From Sanderia malayensis (Eukaryota > Cnidaria > Scyphozoa > Semaeostomeae > Pelagiidae), in contig RQOL01000532.1 in assembly GCA_013076295.1 (NCBI GenBank), forward strand, positions 3,534,001 through 3,598,000: a stretch of 64,000 bases of DNA, given 5' to 3'. The position numbers and the translations under genes were made by a program. The notes beneath the pieces are model-generated. The model made no database searches. It worked only from the letters and a program-made list of their open reading frames with translations, and had not been told where the DNA came from. Shown here piece after piece: positions 1-12,309 of this stretch. The first letter of the stretch is position 1, and each line of letters opens with the position of its first letter.

Positions 1-1878
1 TTCAAGGGTATACTTGACTGATGCCCAACATTCTGTGTTGAATTCTGGACCTGAAAGTGCAGACAAGCAATAAACACCATTTAGCTTCTATTTGAGCAAG
101 GGTCATTTTAGCTAAACCAACCAACAGCCAGTTTGCAGAGTATGGCCGATTTCGACAAGATCTCGGGTGTGCCAACAGGCCTATAACGCGGGTGTGGGTG
201 CGCCAAAATCCCAGATATTGGTTGGGTGCGCCAATCAGGTGCGCTATTCCAACTATTTTCCAGATGTTAAGGTGCATTTAGGCCATTTTGTAAAAGAATC
301 CGGGTTCTGTCAGCCCTCCGTGAGTTTGTTTAAGAATCCAGGAGCGTTTCTGATACGATTATGATGCCAGCATTACTGTTAAATGGGTGTTTCCCAGTAA
401 TTAAAAGGGTGTGGTTTTCAAAAAAATTTTGTCCAGGGGCACCTCCGGCACTGATTTTGGGTGCGCCACTGCCATACTCTGCAAACTGGACCAACAGGTG
501 TAATGCCTTCAATGTTAACTGGATAACTGGTTGCTCTATCCATTCAAAACTAAAGCATAACACAAAACACGGCAAATAAGGAGATTTTAAGGTGAACCAA
601 ATTGTTTTGATCAACATACCATCTCCTATTTCATACATCTTATCTTCAAAATCTGTCTTGGTATAGCCGAGAAGGAGCCGTATTGGCTGGGCAAGCTGCA
701 AAAAAACATTCACAGATTTTATTCTGTAATGTTCCCCAAAAAGGGAGGGAATATGGGGGAGGAACACACGACAGGCTGGGGTGCTATTATGTGCTGAACA
801 AAATCAAATGATAAGATATTATTCACAGAGCATTGAAAAAATCAAATATAATACCACTAATACCATACACAACAAACCAAAATGCTCCAAAAAATAAAAA
901 ATAGTATATTCATGGGTTGAGCTAAATGTAGTTTATATCTTCGCCTGTCCCTTCTACCTGACCTGCATTTCAACTGTAGCTGGTGTACGCCCACTTTCAA
1001 TGGCCTAAGTCAACATCTAAATTACAAACTCTACACCATGCAAATGCAAGATCTTTGGAGCATTAAAAGTGTTATTAGAAAGGTTTTATGCATTGCTCAC
1101 CCCTCTAATTTTCCAATATCCCAGAGTAGGTGCCATTCTTCTGTTTTTAAAAGCTGCAACGAACGGTTTTGGTGAACAAACGGACCACAATCTTATCTTC
1201 TCGGCAGAAAAAAGCAGGAAGAGAATGAAGCAAATCAAATAGAGCACCAGTTGACCACGTGGTATCCAGGTATCCTAATCCGATTGTTTTCATTCTGATT
1301 ATTGACCAATTAAGTGCGCGCAGTGGAATCTGGGACCTTGAAAGATTATAAAAAAGGGACTTAAAACGTGGACCCTTTGACCATGGAACGATGAGAGCTT
1401 TGCGCCCTGTTAACAGTTTATGAAAGCGTGAAAAAACACAGGAGTATCTGGTATATTACATTTGATACAAAAACCTGAATAGATGATGAATAAATACAAG
1501 AAATACAAAACAAAATCACAAAAATTTATACTCAAATTATATTTATCAAAAAGCAACAAATTTCCTGTTGAATTAAATCAAACATTTAGCTCCAGCATCA
1601 AGAAATCAGCTTGCATAAAATCTATATTACATCATTTAAGAAAAGACTTTATACGTTAAAATTTAACAATTGGCATACTATCTACAAACCTCAGTGATTT
1701 TTCTATTATCAGTTCAAAAAGCAATTTCTGATAGCAGTTTTACTTTGTGTATTATGCGAGAATAAAATAGGCACAGAAAATTGGATTTCATTGAAATCGA
1801 AATCAAACGAAATTTCTACTATAACTACCATCATTCTATCAAAGATGGGGTCAAAAATGCCTTCTTCGCTTCTTCAAT
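1..1878. other. Non-coding stretch left of the receptor gene
   Basis: I see no exon I can support here. The open frames are short, have no recognisable motif and lack paired splice sites. An inverted pair of about 19 bases (around 131-150 and 474-493, sharing the core cagtttgcagagtatgg) and several copies of 'gggtgcgcca' suggest an old transposable-element remnant at 120-500. The part nearest 1878 is probably 3' untranslated sequence of the minus-strand receptor gene. Confidence 0.5.
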
Positions 1879-4800
1879 TCAAATTTCACATTCGTCATTT
1901 TCAAACTCGAGATTGGCCATCCCACGAGTGTCGTTATCGAGTTCACGATAAAGAGGTTCGTGAGTGACAGGCGGCTGTTGTCCTCCTTCACAGCGGAGAG
2001 ATGAAGCGTCGGACAGTTTCTCGTAGAGTGCATCGTTATTCTGCACCGCGTTTGGGGTGGTGGCTTGGTAAGCGTCCGGCACTACGGTTTGGTAGACCGG
2101 TAATTGGTGTGGTGCGGATTCAACTTCTGGGGTTCGGCTATAACGACTTGGAGGTGGAACCGGGCGCTTTCTGCCTCTTGGGGGCTTTGCAGTGTCCAGT
2201 GGTTGATAGTGGACTGGTTCAGGCTGATTGACGCGACTCAAAGGTTGATAATGGCCATCAGTCTCTTGATAAACTGAAGCTTCAGTGTCTACCTCCTTGT
2301 AGATCGGCTGTTCGGTATCTACCTCTTTGTAGATCGGCTGTTCAGTGTCTACCTCCTTGTAGATCGGTTGCTCAGTGTCTACCTCCTTGTAGATCGGTTG
2401 CTCGGTATCTACCTCCTTGTAGACTGGTTGTTCGGTATCTACCTCCTTGTAGATCGGATCAGATGTCTGTAACAAAGCAAGGACCATCGCGATCAAGCAC
2501 CCGTCCGATTTAACAATATCAAGTCAAAAGCAATTTGAAACTCAACTAAATACGGGGGGTTATGAAACCATGCTTTCAAATCGATTCTTTCAATAATCCC
2601 ATTAATACAACCCCCGGGAAACTTCTATGAAAAATAGAAGATTTATCGACGCTCCAGGGGGGTTGCGCATTAATTGATTACCTCGTAACGTGTTTTCGAG
2701 GGTTCTGCGTTTTCGTAGTTACGTGAAAACCTTGGCCTTCCTGTCGTCGCATTGCACACCAGTTGTTCCTCGTACATTGGATTGCCTGCAATATAAACAA
2801 AAACAAACAATAAATTTCATTTCTCTCTTCCATTGTTACTTTCTATTGTCCTATTGTTCCTTTCTATTGTCATATTACTTCTTCCTATTGTAGTATAGTG
2901 TCCCATCTTTCCCTCTATTGTCCTACTGCTCTTTTCCATTGTCCTATTGTTACTGCACCATTGTCTTTATTACGCAGTTCAAGTTGAACTCTTTGCAATC
3001 CTTTGGCATTCTAGGACAGCTTCGCTTGTCCATATGGATTACTGTCAAGTCAAATACTCGCCTAAACTTTGCTTTACAGAATCATTACTGGTGTCCGCCA
3101 CACTGATCCTTCCATTCAGGTAACCATTAGCTGTCAGTTTTAGTGTCAAAGTCTCCTGAAAAGGAGAAAGAATTCCAATGAAGAATACTTTAGCTGTTAA
3201 CCTATACAGCAAATTTTCTGACTTTCAAAGCCAATTATTCCTTTTTAGTGACGTCACCGATCACGCGATACTAAAGCGAAATTTTTTGGCCCATCTCGGA
3301 TTCTGAATCTCCATGCTTAAAAGTATATAAATCCAGTGAGATCATTTAAGTTAGGTGAAAAATCAGATTGCTACAGCCATTGCCCTGCCTATGGTGCAAA
3401 CAATATTAAACATACATTTTAAAATTTGAGAATAAACTTAAAAGGTGGGGGGAGATTTTCAACTAAAACGTTGTGTCAAAACACATTGCTTCCTATTTCT
3501 GGTAAAATTCGTGTCGCATGAAGCTGTAACGAAACTTTACCAAAAACAAGACGTGGGCGTTGACATGAAAGAGCATTGAAAATGAAAACACATCGAAATG
3601 AAAATGATAATACCCCTCTTTCTTTCTGCTGTATTGGTATATATTGCTGTAGATAATGTTCAAAGAATGGGGAATTTTATTTTCTATTAATTAGTCCACC
3701 AGGCCACGTTTGATAAATGCCAAAACAATATCAGTTTTTCATACGAAACTGACATTTTTGTGACATGACCTGGGTGAATAGCACATGGTAGATTTCGATT
3801 CATTTCGCTTTAATAAACTGTTTTGCTTATCCTCGCCTGTTAACAACGCCTCTGAATGTGAAAATATGTACCCTTTCCCCAGTTAATGGCGAGGCTTATC
3901 TGAATTAAATATCGTGAAATTGATTTGTTATTGTCTGCTAGAAAGTAAAAAACGTTTACCTTTCTTTTCGCATTGGTGGTGGTCTTTGCACTGAAATAAA
4001 GAGTCAACTTCGAATTAACATTATTAACATTCTTAATATGCAAACTCCAGACCATGTCTGTAGTGAAAGGGTACAAAATGAAGAGGGAAAAATCCTGATT
4101 ATGTCTTTATTTATGTCGAACAAAACAATTTTTGTGATTTGGTAGGAAACAAAAACAGAGAGATACCGGATAGAGCGAGCAGAGCGGCAAAGATATCGTT
4201 ACCACTGCACGTTAAAAAACAAAGTTAGAGAAAATTCTTACCGTCTTTTTCGCATGTAAACAATTATTAAAATGAACACAACGGCAGCAATACCAAGGCC
4301 GACAACTATTCCAGCAATAGTTGCAGCGTTTGATGATTTTCCTTTGTTCTCTCCAGAACTTGGGTCCGAATATACTGGTTTGGTGGGCGTGGTATTAGGA
4401 ACAACAACCTGAAAACGAAAATAACAAGGATGAAGCTGTTGTTATTACACCTTTACATTACTATTACGAATGCAGAACATAATTTTCAACAAATAGGCCC
4501 AAAATTTTATAAAATCAATCGCTGCTCAATAGCAATTGTAACAATTATCACATTGTCAGCTAAACTATTATGTATTTGACATTGTAATATTTTGATATCA
4601 AAAATACTTCTCACCATAATGAACTAAATTCTTAGTCCCTCGATCCCTGGCATATTACATTTTACCAACTGTTTAACAAGCCCCATTTGAGACAGGGGTG
4701 GTTTCTTATAAAGGTTAGCCATCTCACGATTGCATTGTGTGAAGTCTATATTAATTTAGGAATGAGGGCTTGGCAATCACAACAAAAACAACCATGCATC

Positions 4801-6702
4801 AGTAATATCAGTGGTACAAGTTAAAATTAAAACAACAAATTACCACTGATGACGATGCTTTGCTTGTCGGTGTTGCTTTTGCAAAATGAGAAAAAAAACT
4901 GGACGAGGAAGATGGTCCTGGGTATCTTGTTGTGGACGAAATGGCAGAAGCAACACTGCTTGTTTCCTTGGAAATTATCACCGAAGATTGTCTGCTTATG
5001 CTGCTCGGCATTGGTGAAGTAAAACTGGTTTTGAGAAGGTAAGAGGTTGTGTGTTGGGTAGAAATTATTTTGGACTTTGAAGAAGGGTAACAGACTGTTG
5101 ATGTTTTTTGTAAGCTGTATGAATATTTTGATGAAGTTGATGGGGTTGTTTTGGAACGATGGGCCCATCTTGTTGTCGGTGTTGCATATGTTGTTTTTAA
5201 TACCTTTGTTGTGCTTTTCTGCTTCATTGTTGATGGTGATGATGACAGAGAAGGGTTGACAGTTGTTGTTGGTCTTGCATTCGGATCGGGTAATGGATCT
5301 GAAGCAAGAATTTTATGTAGACTAAAAAATAGCATTAGTAAGAAAGATTCACAATCTTGATGTGCTGCATACATTGAGCTTATTGCATTGTTTATTGCAC
5401 TGTCTATTTACTTTTTGTAAGTCTCTGTCAATATTGATTGAGGTATTGAAAAATATAAAAATGTGTAGTGGTTGAAGTAATTACAAGATTTATGCTTACA
5501 AGTTCTGCTCCCAGTAAATTTGAGAAGTAAACAGTGATCCTGATAATTTCCCTTGCACTTGCCACTATTGTGCAATTTGCAAGCTTCTACTTTAAATTTG
5601 AAAAGTAAGCCTTTGTACTTCATGGCTGATAAAGATGAATCTGATGCTGTCCACTAAAAACAAAATGAAAAATAGATTTAGAAAGTTCATCTGTAATATG
5701 GATAGCAAATAACCTCTAAGGTCACAATTTTCACAATTCTGAGTCATGGTGAAAAATTTAGGAAGGCTTGCCATGTTCAATTACTTGTCAAAGAACTGCT
5801 CAGGGTGAAATTTTTGAGGTTTTTTGTTGTAATTTCTTGTCAGAAATAATGTAATGCATTCAACACACATTCAACTATCAACTTCCTTTATTATAACTAT
5901 ATCTGCAATAGAAAAACTTGAATTTGCTCCACAAACCTTCAAAACTCCGGTTGAAGATAAAGTGAACAAATTTGATTCTTCTGGATGCTGCCATGTTATA
6001 TTCCAATACCAAAGTTCTTTTTTCTCATACTTATTATAAAAATTTGTTGAATGTTTCACTTGACCAATAATCTGATTGCTAGATAAGACATTGGGGTCAA
6101 TTCTTTTTACATACGATTCTCCAGAAATGTAAAACTCACATCCTGATAAAAAAATAAGACATTCATATTACAAGTTTTCTTTTCAGTGTCTCTTCAAATT
6201 TGTTTATGGCAGAAGTTGATACGTGTTGGGCTAGGGCAATGAATGTATAATAATAACAATAATAATTCATCATATTTAAACAAAACATAGAAGATATAAA
6301 CACCGGAAGGACTCGCATCAATAATCAAAATAGTAGAACTGAAAACTTTAATAAAACTTTAAAAAATTAAACATATATCGATAACGTACCTTCATCGCGG
6401 CTATACTTGCCATAATTATGCATGCACTTTGGAGTACGGGTGGTACCATCAACCATGAAAGTGTTACCCCAATCACATTGACAATTAGTTCCATTATCTT
6501 GAGAACTGCCTTGAATCCCACCACAGTTTGTTACCCTTATGACTCCACTTGGTAAATCTATTCTTTTAGAGAAGATATCTCCATAATAGCCATCATTAGG
6601 CCTGTCAATTATGAACCCATCAGCAAACCCAAATTGACCGAAAACCAATACAAAAACCAGTAAAAGCATAATGTATTCACTTACATCATCTTCAATATTC
6701 AT
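1879..6702 (-). CDS. Type I membrane receptor-like protein with multi-tyrosine tail
   Basis: Nine phase-consistent exons: 6702-6390, 6142-5937, 5653-5500, 5298-4844, 4408-4242, 3990-3960, 3155-3125, 2785-2682 and 2466-1879, giving about 682 residues. The ATG at 6702 is followed by a hydrophobic signal peptide (residues ~11-27). The ectodomain (to ~224) carries nine cysteines. Residues ~225-376 are a Ser/Thr/Pro-rich mucin-like stalk, and ~405-428 form a membrane span followed by RKRR. The cytoplasmic tail has 17 tyrosines: MYEE, NYENA (a YxN Grb2-type site), six YKEV repeats at 493, 503, 513, 523, 533 and 543, two YQPL, then LYEKL and LYREL near the C-terminus. It also has RKRPVPP, an RxxPxxP SH3-type ligand. 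The layout suggests a surface receptor or scaffold that recruits SH2/SH3 proteins after tyrosine phosphorylation. That role is inferred. I do not recognise the ectodomain family. Confidence 0.8.
2281..2460 (-). repeat. Six 30-bp coding tandem repeats (YKEVDTEQPI units)
   Basis: Six units of exactly 30 bp lie inside the last exon of the receptor gene, recognisable on the plus strand by 'tctacctc' at 2288, 2318, 2348, 2378, 2408 and 2438. Each encodes ten residues centred on YKEV. The units differ only at a few bases, mostly silent, and one has Val for Ile before the Tyr. A seventh degenerate unit follows as SVYQET. Near-identity at DNA level points to recent expansion or homogenisation. Confidence 0.95.
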
Positions 6703-7435
6703 TCAACCAAACTGTTAAACATTGATTGCTTATTTCATGCAATAATGAGTTGGAGTTCGGTTTGTTTCGCAATTTCGAAATCGAAAGTTACTTCGCTCCT
6801 TTTAATCCTGATCCTGAATTATCTTTCTTTTTTCATTTCCGCATTGTTTCTTATAACCTCGTTGTGAAGACGAGTATCAATTACGTCATGACCTTTCCAG
6901 AAGCATGAAGATCGTGCTCGCTCTTTGTGTCAAGCACACATCATGCAAAAAACGTTATTGCAAATCTCAATAAAAACATCTAAAAATTTCTTTTTCCTGG
7001 TGCAATGATACAATTGAAATATCTGAAGATTATAATAAGTTATATGCATAGTCAAAAGTTAAATCTAACTGATTGCAAATGTAATGTGCAAATATGTTGA
7101 GCCAAACTTTGTATAACAAAATCATAACGTAGTCTTTTGAATTGTTTTACGGTGAAAATGACCATATATATTCAATGACATGTATTGTACTTCTTTTCAA
7201 CGCACTTTACAACGGATACTTTAATCATATTGTACATAAATAAAACATGATCTTATTCCAAAAATAATGATGCTCAAATATCAAGATAAAAAGTTTTAAA
7301 AACAAATTTAAGATAAATAGAAATAAAAATAGATATAAATACAAAAATTCTTTACAAACAATTCAATTTAATAAAATACTCATCATAATACAGTTTGTAA
7401 GAGTGGAAATAATTACAATTACCAAGAACTCGTTA
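6703..7435. other. Intergenic, receptor promoter side
   Basis: AT-rich sequence between the receptor start codon and the stop codon of the short filamin-like gene. The receptor promoter and 5' untranslated region should lie just above 6702, and the 3' untranslated region of the filamin-like gene just below 7436. I see no coding signal. Confidence 0.5.
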
Positions 7436-9708
7436 TCAACGAACATTAACTTTAAATGGACTTCCTGGAACATGTTTCCCGCCCCACATAACAGTCAATT
7501 CGTAGACGCCATCTTTCTCGATACAATACTGTACATCATAAACACAGTTTCCCATGTGCTTGGAAACGACCTCGGTCGCACTGACGTCCGGATCATCGAA
7601 TCCGACCATTAACGAACCGAGTCCGGCATTACATGCATCCACGATGAAGTTACTTATCACTCCGGCTTTCGCTTCTTGTAGACCCTTTCCGTGGCAGGAA
7701 CAAAATCCGGTCGCTTCATCAGCAATGCTCAATTGATTACCGTTCATATCAGCCACCCGGATTTGATATGGACTGCCTTTGACTGGAACACCTTCGTAGT
7801 TTATCGACACCAAATAGCTACCGGGTATTTTTGCTCTGTAGTGTATTTGAATTTGGTTCATTCCGCCTTCTATTCGTTGAGAGTCGATTTGGCCCGGACC
7901 GTGAAACTGTACAGTCAGATGGTTCGGAATGCCGGTCGGAATGTCGATTACTATTTTTCCGGGTTTGTCAACCTGAACATCGGATAAACTCGACGCGACA
8001 TTGATGGTCGGAAATTTCTGCGTTGCTTCAGTTGCCATGTTTTGCATTGTGAGGTGAAATTCTTCAGACTTTCCAGAGACCGGATCTGTTTGGATTTTCA
8101 CCGTGTGTCCGCCAATATCCTTTGGAAAAAACCGGATCTCATACAAATTCTTCTCCCGGACTACGAAAGAGTGCGGTACGCAGCTTTCATTCGGACCTAG
8201 CACTTCTGTGTTGACTGTTGATGCAAGATCCATTCCTAGCCACACTAATAAATTTACCGATCCGGGCTCTGTGGGTGCTTCAATATTTCCCTTTGATCTT
8301 CTCCGATTTTTCACAATCAACCGGTACGGACTGCCTGATATTTTCTGTCCTCGATAATTGATGTGAATTCGATAGCACCCTGGTCTGCTCGGAACGTAAA
8401 GAAAATCAATAGAATCGTAGAAGTTTTTGAAAACTTTTGTATTCGAGAGATAGCTGCCTTCAAATGCAACAGCCAAGTCCTCAAACTTGAAATTTTGCGT
8501 TCCTTTCACGCTGAACATACCGGTTTCGCCGACCTGACAGTGTTCTAGCCCGGTTCCGTAGACCTTCGGTTCTTCGTCTGCCTGAGACTCGACCCGGACT
8601 TTAAACGGGCACCCGGCAATGCACTTACCGGTTACTGGATTGACAACGTTGACAAGATACGTTCCGATTTCATTTCTCGGGAACTGTACCGCAAATGTAC
8701 CGTTAGTGTTCCGCGTGAGCGAAGTCGTGAATATATCACCGGACGGGCTTGTAACATAGCCTTGTAAATATCCGGTCATTCCGTTAGCAGTTCCATTCCA
8801 AGTTTCACCGCGAGACCTTTTCTTCTCTCTATCGACGCTATTAATATCTCCATTGACGACTCGAGAAGAATTGCCACTACTAGGCTCTTTACCTCCATTG
8901 TTCTGTTTCTTGCTGTTGCTTTCATTCTTCGTCGATTCTGTCTTCGGTGACTCGAGGCTCGTGATTTTTGCGCCGAAAGGGCTGCCGGGAATGTGCTTGC
9001 TGTCGTATTTGATCTCTATTGAGTAGTCTCCAGGCAACGCTACACGGAACTCCACTGTATACAGCGTGTCGTCATCCTGGTCATGGTAAACAATGTCGGC
9101 CTGGGACGGACCTTTGACAAGGATGTCAAAGTCTCCGTAGCCCGCTTTTCTCGCATCGAGGGTGAAAAAACATGGCTGATTCGTGTGGCCAGACTCCAGA
9201 CCTACGTGAAGTACATAAAGGTGAAAACATCTATGTATATCCAATTAATACCGACTGGACACTTTTTCCAGCAGCTACACCGGGCCTCGGGCTTCATAAA
9301 TTACTGCACTTCCTCGATTAAGCACCCATCCTAAAATAAACGCCCCATTTAAGTAGGTGCTCCCCTCTATTAAGCGCTCTTCTTAAAAGTGCTAAGTTAC
9401 TCATAGCCCTGACTGCTCAAGCAAGTTATGTCATCGGGAGAACTGAAAAGTCAAACAAGGTTGGCGAATGCTTTTACAGCAACCTCCTGATGCAGCAGGG
9501 CCTGCAGTTAGTTATTTTTTAGTTTTTTCAAGGCTCGTTGATATCACAGTATGACTGAAAGGAAAACAGAAAGCTTGAAATTGTTCTAAACTGGAAAAAT
9601 AAGAATCGACTTTCCCACCTTTTCCTTTAGCTTTAACCCTGAATGGATTGGGCTGCCCATATATCGAAGCTTCTTCGTTTGAAAGCGATGATAATGAAGA
9701 GCCAAGAT
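7436..9708 (-). CDS. Short filamin-repeat protein or alternative filamin C-terminus (5' end unresolved)
   Basis: Exon 9201-7436 (stop TGA at 7436-7438) and an upstream exon 9708-9619 join in phase 1. Together they encode about 618 residues. The large exon holds six Ig-like filamin repeats: one opening GLESG and ending GSPF, a diverged one after a hydrophilic Ser/Asn/Lys-rich insert (around 8830-8960), three more, and a last one opening KGLQEAKAG and ending WGGKHVPGSPF. That last repeat matches the C-terminal dimerisation-type repeat of the full filamin next door ([11 protein letters not shown]). The upstream exon encodes NPFRVKAKGKG, a normal repeat linker, but it starts in phase 1, so at least one more exon is missing. 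It may be an independent short filamin, a tandem partial duplicate, or an alternative 3' end spliced from the large gene. I found no convincing first exon between 9.7 and 12.3 kb. Confidence 0.7.
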
Positions 9709-12309
9709 CTGGTAACGAGGCTGAAAAATGGAATCAAAGTATATTACGCACACATATGTGCAAGTGGGATTTTCGGTACGAGGCAAAACTATCTATCAAT
9801 CAAGTCATTTATTTATCATTGAGCAATCGAGGCAATATTGTGCGCTACAAAAATCAATACCAATAATATTGATAACATTTCAAGCTTTATTCTAATGCGT
9901 ACAAATGATATTGGCTGTGATTCAGATCAAATCAAGATCATTGCTTGCAAGACAAAGCTATTCATGCGAAGACCTCGCCTAGAAATTATTCGATACCACT
10001 GACTTTGCGTGGCATATACTTACTGTTTGGGTTCAAAAATGTGACTGCATCCATTGCAATAATACCGTTCACCAGACAGATGTGTTTTTTCAGCAATATA
10101 AACAAGTTGAAGTGTGTATCTTCAGCGATCTGTCTCGTCCACTACTCCTCTAGTACACTTTGTTTCTCTTCTGTAATCAGTTTTTAAGATAAATCAAAAT
10201 CAAGATGCAGGAATGTGTCAGACATATGCAAACAAAACGTAATGTGCGGGACACTTTCCAGCGTTGCAAGTTTGTGTAGTGTACAACAAATAATAGCTGA
10301 GAAATCAACTTTTGTGTAAACGTTGATTTCTAGCTAATGCGAGAAAATCTCGACTGTATTTGGCACAGTGGACAAACGTAATGAGGCCTCGACAGAGGCA
10401 AATTAAAATAGTGAATGTAAATATGATAACATTCATGTCTGCACAATTCAAGTCGTTACGGAAAGTTGTTTACGAAAACAAATGCAAACAAGAATATTTA
10501 CTGGTGATAATGTTCTCGAAATTTCTGTGCCAATGACACAGATGTTTTCGTAGAGAATGGTTAGACGTCGTTGTAATTAATGTCCGGTGTATTTACTTTA
10601 CACATGATCCGATAAAGGTAGAATTTGCGGCTTGCGATGATAACATAACTAAGAGAAAATATTTACTTTTACAACAAACCTTGTATGTGATATTATCAGT
10701 TGAAAAACAGGGCCCAGGACAGTTGAAGAGTGTATAACTTCAAGCAATTACACACTAATACGCATTAATACGCTTTGATGTTTCTGAAAATTTCAATGCG
10801 CATTGTACTTCTCTTTATTTATAAAAATTTCTTCGAAATAATGATGCCCAGTTTTTTTGTTCTTTGCTGTCCAATCCAATCTAAAAAGAAAAAAGACGAA
10901 GTTTCTGAACTTAGGCAATCGCTGAAACATAGGAAAATATACCACATAGCAAATTTAAACAGAACTTACATGATAATCAAATTTATTCGCCAAGCAAAAC
11001 AATTTCGCTCGCCACCACTCCGCTATGCACACAACATAAAGATCGTTAGACGGCAACTATATCTGCTTTCACGGAGCACACGTTTAATTAGACTTATATA
11101 TTTTGAATTTGCGTGTACCTGGGTTTGGTTGTTTGCTCTTACAACAACCCAAACCACAGTTAAAACGAGATCGAAGTTGTTAGGCACAGTACGGCCTTGT
11201 ATGACAAGTCGTGCATGTATTGATACCACTGCTGGGCCTACTTATTCAGTTGTTTATGTCAAGGCAGGCCAACTACTAAAGACATAATTGCTCGCCATAT
11301 CTCAATGAATGGATGCAAACAATATGAACACAAAATCTCCATTGAAATTCCTGATGTCTACAAATAATCAACTGATTCCATGCAGTTTTGTCTATGCGAA
11401 TTAATGACGATAAATCGCATTGAGGCCATTATTGAAATATTTGATTGATTATGTGCTGGAAGTTATTTAAGTGACTATTCATTAAGAAGTATGGAATGTC
11501 GCATGATTTTTAGCAGAACAGAAGCAATTGTTGATGCTCCATGTGAGCTCTTCCTCTAAGAAATGCATATTCTTTGCCTGAGCTAATAAACTTCCCCGAG
11601 AAAAGTTATTATTCGATTCAAATTAAAGATAAATTTTGCTTTACAACACAATGGAATGTGTTCTTTTTGCTTTACAATAAGAAGTATAAGATAGAATATA
11701 TGATGACGCGGTCGCGGAGCTTCGTGGCTAAATTCAAATCGAGGCTAACCTCAAATCGAGGTAACGCAAATATGGTTGCTAACAAGAGATCGAGAAAAAC
11801 TTTAAAACATCATTCACGCCATTCAATACCAGCAGTTAATTTTATTATGATTTCTTGCACTATCTAAGTTAGGTACGAATCTAGTGAGCTACACGAAATT
11901 GTTCCAAACCATCTTCAAATAGCAGAGTCAAAAATTCCGTAAGAAACTACGAGTTATAGCTAGCAATCATTAGCATAAATTGATGAAAAATTTTAATCTA
12001 AATAATTGAATCGCAAAACCTTAGAAAATGACCTTCGCTCGTTGCATTCATGTTAATAGTAGGTCGTAGTATGAAAAGTGAAAAATTACTTCTGTAAAGT
12101 TATTTAATCTACGAAAAAAGGGCAAAATACTGTGATTACCAAACTATGATATTAAAAAACAACAATAATAATAATATTATAATAATAATGACAATAATTA
12201 AATTAGAAGCAAAAATAACCAAAGCGGAATGTCATTGCTGGAAATTCAGCGCCTAGGTAGATTTTAAAGAAAAGTCGTTTTGATAGAGTCGCAATGTCTC
12301 TTTCTGTTT
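9709..12309. other. Gap between the two filamin-type genes
   Basis: No supported exon. This interval should contain either the missing 5' exon and promoter of the short filamin-like gene or only a long intron. A plus-strand open frame at 10775-11287 has no motif and no splice context. An (AAT)-rich run lies near 12160-12200. Confidence 0.4.

Noticed and set aside
330..767. 145-codon minus-strand open frame near the left edge
   Set aside because: It overlaps repeat-like 'gtgcgcca' sequence and has no recognisable motif or partner exon.
9202..9244. Start of the short filamin protein at the ATG at 9244 (reading MDIHRCF)
   Set aside because: A good splice acceptor (CACGTAG|G) lies at 9202 and an upstream exon with a filamin linker fits in phase, so the codons above 9201 are probably intronic. 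An alternative start there cannot be excluded.
10775..11287. 170-codon plus-strand open frame in the gap between the filamin genes
   Set aside because: Composition looks like translated AT-rich DNA. It has no domain and no splice or promoter context.
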